Under the pieces are notes generated by a model. That model saw only the letters and a list, made by a program, of their open reading frames with translations, made no database searches and was not told the origin of the DNA. Positions 61,087 through 64,000 of a stretch of 64,000 nt of DNA are shown here, piece after piece. The translations under genes were made by a program, and so were the position numbers. Positions within the stretch are counted from its first letter, which is position 1; every line of letters starts with the position of its first letter. The stretch is from NCBI RefSeq assembly GCF_019511525.1, contig NZ_JAEUAT010000016.1, forward strand, positions 1 through 64,000. Direction: 5' to 3'. The stretch comes from Rhizobium cauense (GTDB lineage: Bacteria > Pseudomonadota > Alphaproteobacteria > Rhizobiales > Rhizobiaceae).

Positions 61087-61266
61087 TCACGATGATGATT
61101 CAATGTCCTTGGAAGGAGATTGATATGCGCCGTCTGCGGACCACGCGATCACCGTCCGATAGCCGAGTTCTTCCAAATGCTCAACGAGTGGCGACCGTAC
61201 TTCGATCGCCGGGTCCGCGATCAGGACCTTGGGTCGAGCTATTATTGGCACAAGGTCGTTCGGCAT
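61087..61266 (-). CDS. Truncated receiver-like protein, 59 residues
   Basis: GGAGG five bases before the ATG opens a frame with PKVLIADPAIEVRSPLVEHL then EELGYRTVIAWSADGAY, which matches the first half of a receiver domain (beta-1, alpha-1, beta-2), with the acidic pair reduced to one Asp. It stops before the phosphoacceptor. It may be a remnant of a third receiver or an expressed short peptide. Confidence 0.55.
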   Translation of the reverse strand: MPNDLVPIIARPKVLIADPAIEVRSPLVEHLEELGYRTVIAWSADGAYQSPSKDIESSS

Positions 61267-61580
61267 GTCTGCCTCCGCCGTGATTTCACGCTCGGACTTT
61301 AGGCCAAAGCCTCCTCGGCCGCCATCACACGAAAGCTTAGGATGAGTTGTGCGAAAGGTTTGGAGCGCCCTTCACCCCATCCTTGTGGATAGATGCGCAC
61401 CTTGTCCGACGCGGGTATGTTGCCTTCAACGAGGAGAGCCATCGCGGCATGAACCGATAGCTGGCGTGACTGATCCTCCGGACGTCACTCCATACCAACT
61501 CTCTCGACGAGTAGCTCAGCTTTTCGGGCGTCTTCGCGCGAATGCCTACCCGTGTCCAACGAAAGCAGCGGAGTAAAGCA
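61267..61580. other. Intergenic region upstream of the efflux operon
   Basis: About 310 bases with short, Arg-rich open frames that have no family features. It should contain the efflux operon promoter. No regulator gene lies next to it inside the window. Confidence 0.4.
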
Positions 61581-62774
61581 ATGACCACACATCAGGACCG
61601 AAAACAGGTCGCACAGAAAGGCCCGTCGACCGCGCTGAAAATTGGCATCGTTTCCCTGGTGGCCATCGTTTGCGGCATGTTTGTTTTCACGTCGCTTTTC
61701 ACGGAGAGGTCCTGGAGCGAAGAGGCTGGTGCCGGCGGCGTCCCGGTTACCACCTCAAAACCGCGTACGGAGGACTTTCCGGTCTACCTCGATGGTCTGG
61801 GGACGGTGCAGGCGTTATACACGGTCTCGGTCAAAACACGAGTGGATGGCGAGCTGCAGCAGGTCCTGTTCACCGAAGGACAGGAGGTCAAAAAAGGGGA
61901 TTTGCTAGCGGTCGTCGACCCTCGCCCATACCAGGCTGCTGTAGATCAAGCGTCGGCGAAGATCCAACAGGACGAAGCGGATCTCGCAAACGCCCAGTAC
62001 CTTCTGGCCAAGGACCAACGCCTCGCAAAACAGGGCATCACAACCGATGAGGCCCTGGAGGCCCAGCAAAGCCAGGTCAGTCAGTTAACCGCTCAACTGG
62101 CGCAAGATCGGGCGGCGAAGGAAGCCGCCGACGTCTCGCTCTCGTATACAAACCTCCGGTCGCCGATAGACGGCAGAACGGGCATCCGACTTATAGACGC
62201 AGGAAACCAGGTTCATACAACGGACACATCAGGGATCGTCACGATTACGCAGACGCAGCCCATATCCGTGGTATCGACCTTACGTGAAGACGACCTCGGC
62301 ATGCTCCGAGCTGCCATGAAAGCCGGTGCCGTTCCGGTGGTCGCAATGTCAGACGACCTGTCAACGAGGCTCGCCGACGGAACACTCTTGCTGATCGACA
62401 ACGAAATCGATCAGAGCACCGGGACCGTGAGAGTGAAGTCCACGTTTCCGAATATGGACGGCGCTCTCTGGCCAGGGCAGTTTGTGAACATTCGAATCCT
62501 GGTCAAGACGATAGTGCACGCAGTGACGGTACCCTCGGCCGCACTGCAACGAGGCCCTGGCGGCTACTTTGTCTACGTTGTAACCAAGGACGGCACCGCA
62601 TCCGTCCGCAAGATCAAGGCTGGTCCCACTGCCGATGGACGCGCGGTCATCGAGACCGGATTGAACGTTTCCGAAGAGGTCATAACACAGGGCCAGTACC
62701 GGCTTGAAGAGGGAACGGTCGTGTCAACACACGATGCAGACACGTCCGACGGCGCGGCCACCAAGAAGGAGTAG
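61581..62774 (+). CDS. RND efflux membrane fusion protein (MdtA-like)
   Basis: A 397-residue periplasmic adaptor, anchored by an N-terminal hydrophobic segment (IGIVSLVAIVCGMFVFTSLF, about residues 21-40). VTTSKPRTEDFPVYLDGLGT, VKTRVDGELQQVLFTEGQEV and LAVVDPRPYQAAVDQA are the beta-barrel and lipoyl parts; a helical hairpin follows (about 115-175), then LRSPIDGRTGIRLIDAGNQV. GGAG precedes the ATG; the frame extends 13 codons upstream. It pairs with the pump gene five bases downstream. Confidence 0.95.
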   Translation: MTTHQDRKQVAQKGPSTALKIGIVSLVAIVCGMFVFTSLFTERSWSEEAGAGGVPVTTSKPRTEDFPVYLDGLGTVQALYTVSVKTRVDGELQQVLFTEGQEVKKGDLLAVVDPRPYQAAVDQASAKIQQDEADLANAQYLLAKDQRLAKQGITTDEALEAQQSQVSQLTAQLAQDRAAKEAADVSLSYTNLRSPIDGRTGIRLIDAGNQVHTTDTSGIVTITQTQPISVVSTLREDDLGMLRAAMKAGAVPVVAMSDDLSTRLADGTLLLIDNEIDQSTGTVRVKSTFPNMDGALWPGQFVNIRILVKTIVHAVTVPSAALQRGPGGYFVYVVTKDGTASVRKIKAGPTADGRAVIETGLNVSEEVITQGQYRLEEGTVVSTHDADTSDGAATKKE

Positions 62775-62779
62775 CGGCC

Positions 62780-64000
62780 ATGTCGATCTCTGACTGGTTC
62801 ATTCGCAGGCCTATCGCCACTTCCCTGCTCATGTTGGCACTAGTCGCCATCGGGGTGGTCGCATACCCCCTCCTGCCGGTCGCGCCGTTGCCGCAGGTCG
62901 ATTTTCCGACCATACAGGTCTCGACGCAATTCCCCGGCGCCGATCCAAAAACCATCTCGTCCTCTGTCACGCAGCCGTTGGAGCGCCAGTTCGGCCAGAT
63001 TGCGGGCGTCACCCAGATGACGTCGACAAGCACCCTTGGAAGCAGCTCGATCACGCTCCAGTTCGATTTGTCACGCAATGTGGACAGCGCGGCTCAGGAC
63101 GTTCAGACGGCAATCAACGCCGCGGGAGGTCAACTGCCCAGCGGCCTGCCCTCCCCGCCAACCTACCGCAAGGTCAATCCGGCCGATCCGCCGGTCATGA
63201 TCTTGGCGCTGACATCAGACTCCATGCCACTTACTCAGGTCGACGACTTCTCGGAGAGCGTACTCGCTCAACATATAAGCCAACTCTCCGGTGTTTCGCA
63301 GGTATTGGTGTTCGGCCAGCAGAAGCCCGCGGTCCGGCTTCAGATCGAACCCCTCAAGATCGCCGAGCTTGGGATCTCGCTTGAAGATGTGCGCAGCGCA
63401 GTCAGCACCCTGACCAGCGATGCGCCGAAAGGTAGCATCCAGGGAGCCGAGCGGACTTACACCATCTACGACAACGATCAGCTCTTACAAGCCGCGCCAT
63501 GGAATGATGCGATCGTCACCTACAAGAACGGCTCACCGGTACGCATCCGTGACATTGGGAAAGCCGTAGACGGGGCTGAGAACACCCAGATTGCGGGTTG
63601 GGCAAATGGCAAGCGGGCAATCCTGCTCGCCATATTCAAACTACCGGGCGCCAATGTCATCGACACAGTCGACGACATCAAGACCGTGCTCCCCCGGCTC
63701 CAAGCGATAGCGCCCGCCGCTATACATCTCTCCGTCTTAAGTGATCGGACGTTGACGATCCGTGCCTCGGTACTCGATGTCGAGAAGACGCTGCTCATTA
63801 CGATCGCCTTGGTAGTGATGGTGATCTTCGTGTTTCTCCGAAACTTCTGGGCAACCGTCATACCCAGTGTCACTGTTCCGTTGACCTTGATGGCGACGTT
63901 GTCACTGATGTACCTGGCCGGCTTCAGCCTCGATAATCTCTCCCTTATGGGTTTGAGCATCGCAGTCGGCTTCGTCGTGGACGATGCAATCGTGATGGTC
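62780..64000 (+). CDS. RND efflux pump, MdtB-like, 5' part (cut by window edge)
   Basis: The first 407 residues of an HAE1-family inner-membrane pump. WFIRRPIATSLLMLALVAIG is helix 1; LPQVDFPTIQVSTQFPGADP, SSVTQPLERQFGQIAGVTQM, GGQLPSGLPSPPTYRKVNPA and the end LMYLAGFSLDNLSLMGLSIA then VGFVVDDAIVMV (helix 4 with conserved Asp pair) match MdtB/MuxB. GGAG lies before the ATG. The rest, and probably a second pump subunit and outer-membrane protein, lie beyond the window. Confidence 0.95.
   Translation, partial: MSISDWFIRRPIATSLLMLALVAIGVVAYPLLPVAPLPQVDFPTIQVSTQFPGADPKTISSSVTQPLERQFGQIAGVTQMTSTSTLGSSSITLQFDLSRNVDSAAQDVQTAINAAGGQLPSGLPSPPTYRKVNPADPPVMILALTSDSMPLTQVDDFSESVLAQHISQLSGVSQVLVFGQQKPAVRLQIEPLKIAELGISLEDVRSAVSTLTSDAPKGSIQGAERTYTIYDNDQLLQAAPWNDAIVTYKNGSPVRIRDIGKAVDGAENTQIAGWANGKRAILLAIFKLPGANVIDTVDDIKTVLPRLQAIAPAAIHLSVLSDRTLTIRASVLDVEKTLLITIALVVMVIFVFLRNFWATVIPSVTVPLTLMATLSLMYLAGFSLDNLSLMGLSIAVGFVVDDAIVMV

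Noticed and set aside
61349..61576. 75-codon plus-strand ORF before the efflux operon
   Set aside because: No ribosome-binding site or family features; a minus-strand frame over the same bases is equally weak.
1..64000. CRISPR arrays, insertion sequences, rRNA operons
   Set aside because: No regularly spaced repeats, transposase motifs with terminal inverted repeats, or rRNA-like sequence were seen on either strand by eye.

Overview
The window reads as accessory DNA of an alphaproteobacterium in the Rhizobiales, most likely Rhizobiaceae. The grounds are GC-rich coding sequence, several families typical of rhizobia (DUF1419, DUF3606, RelB/RelE-type and zeta toxin pairs, FixL-like PAS kinases with receiver-only partners, many Dpp/Opp-type importers), and debris resembling rhizobial plasmid genes. 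No rRNA, tRNA, CRISPR array or transposase was recognised.

Layout. 1-3.9 kb: the 5' end of a phosphoketolase gene (minus) and a complete glycogen phosphorylase gene (plus). 4.2-6.1 kb: a scrap zone with broken plasmid genes (DUF1419 protein, large plasmid helicase) and unknown fragments. 6.1-6.8 kb: a toxin-antitoxin cassette bounded by 18-bp near-identical direct repeats. 6.9-13.8 kb: metabolic and stress genes (RidA, two alpha/beta hydrolases, L,D-transpeptidase, VOC protein, SDR with a divergent LysR regulator, chorismate mutase, membrane protein). 13.8-16.9 kb: a TetR-controlled operon for a periplasmic molybdopterin oxidoreductase, its membrane cytochrome b and a periplasmic protein. 16.9-17.8 kb: a second scrap zone reusing pieces of the first. 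18.1-20.4 kb: an SDR/TetR divergent pair, then a second, mutated copy of the toxin-antitoxin cassette. 20.7-22.5 kb: a zeta-toxin pair and an orphan Xre/ParS-type antitoxin.

22.9-39.6 kb is the largest coherent unit: two divergent operons, each with its own peptide-type ABC importer. One carries a DszC/SfnB-like flavin monooxygenase and two luciferase-like monooxygenases; the other carries SsuD and an Eis-like acetyltransferase. Together they look like an uptake and oxidative breakdown system for organosulfur compounds or small peptide-like molecules. 40-44 kb holds small proteins, decayed Lrp, amino-acid permease and integrase genes, and a small repair-like operon (zinc-ribbon protein, DUF3606, exonuclease III, 54-residue protein). 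44.2-46.2 kb encodes an AbiE-type toxin-antitoxin or phage-defence pair under a conspicuous palindrome. 46.3-49.5 kb has a cupin, an FAD-dependent protein and a third scrap zone (cyclase, DegP and antitoxin fragments joined end to end).

49.7-61.3 kb is a symmetrical signalling/transport block: a peptide-type ABC importer operon flanked on both sides by paralogous PAS histidine kinases and paralogous receiver-only response regulators, plus a truncated third receiver. 61.6 kb to the end begins an RND efflux operon (membrane fusion protein and the 5' part of an MdtB-like pump).

The most unusual features are the duplicated repeat-bounded toxin-antitoxin cassette, the mosaic scrap zones that share fragments over long distances without any visible transposase, and the twinned kinase/receiver pairs around one transporter.
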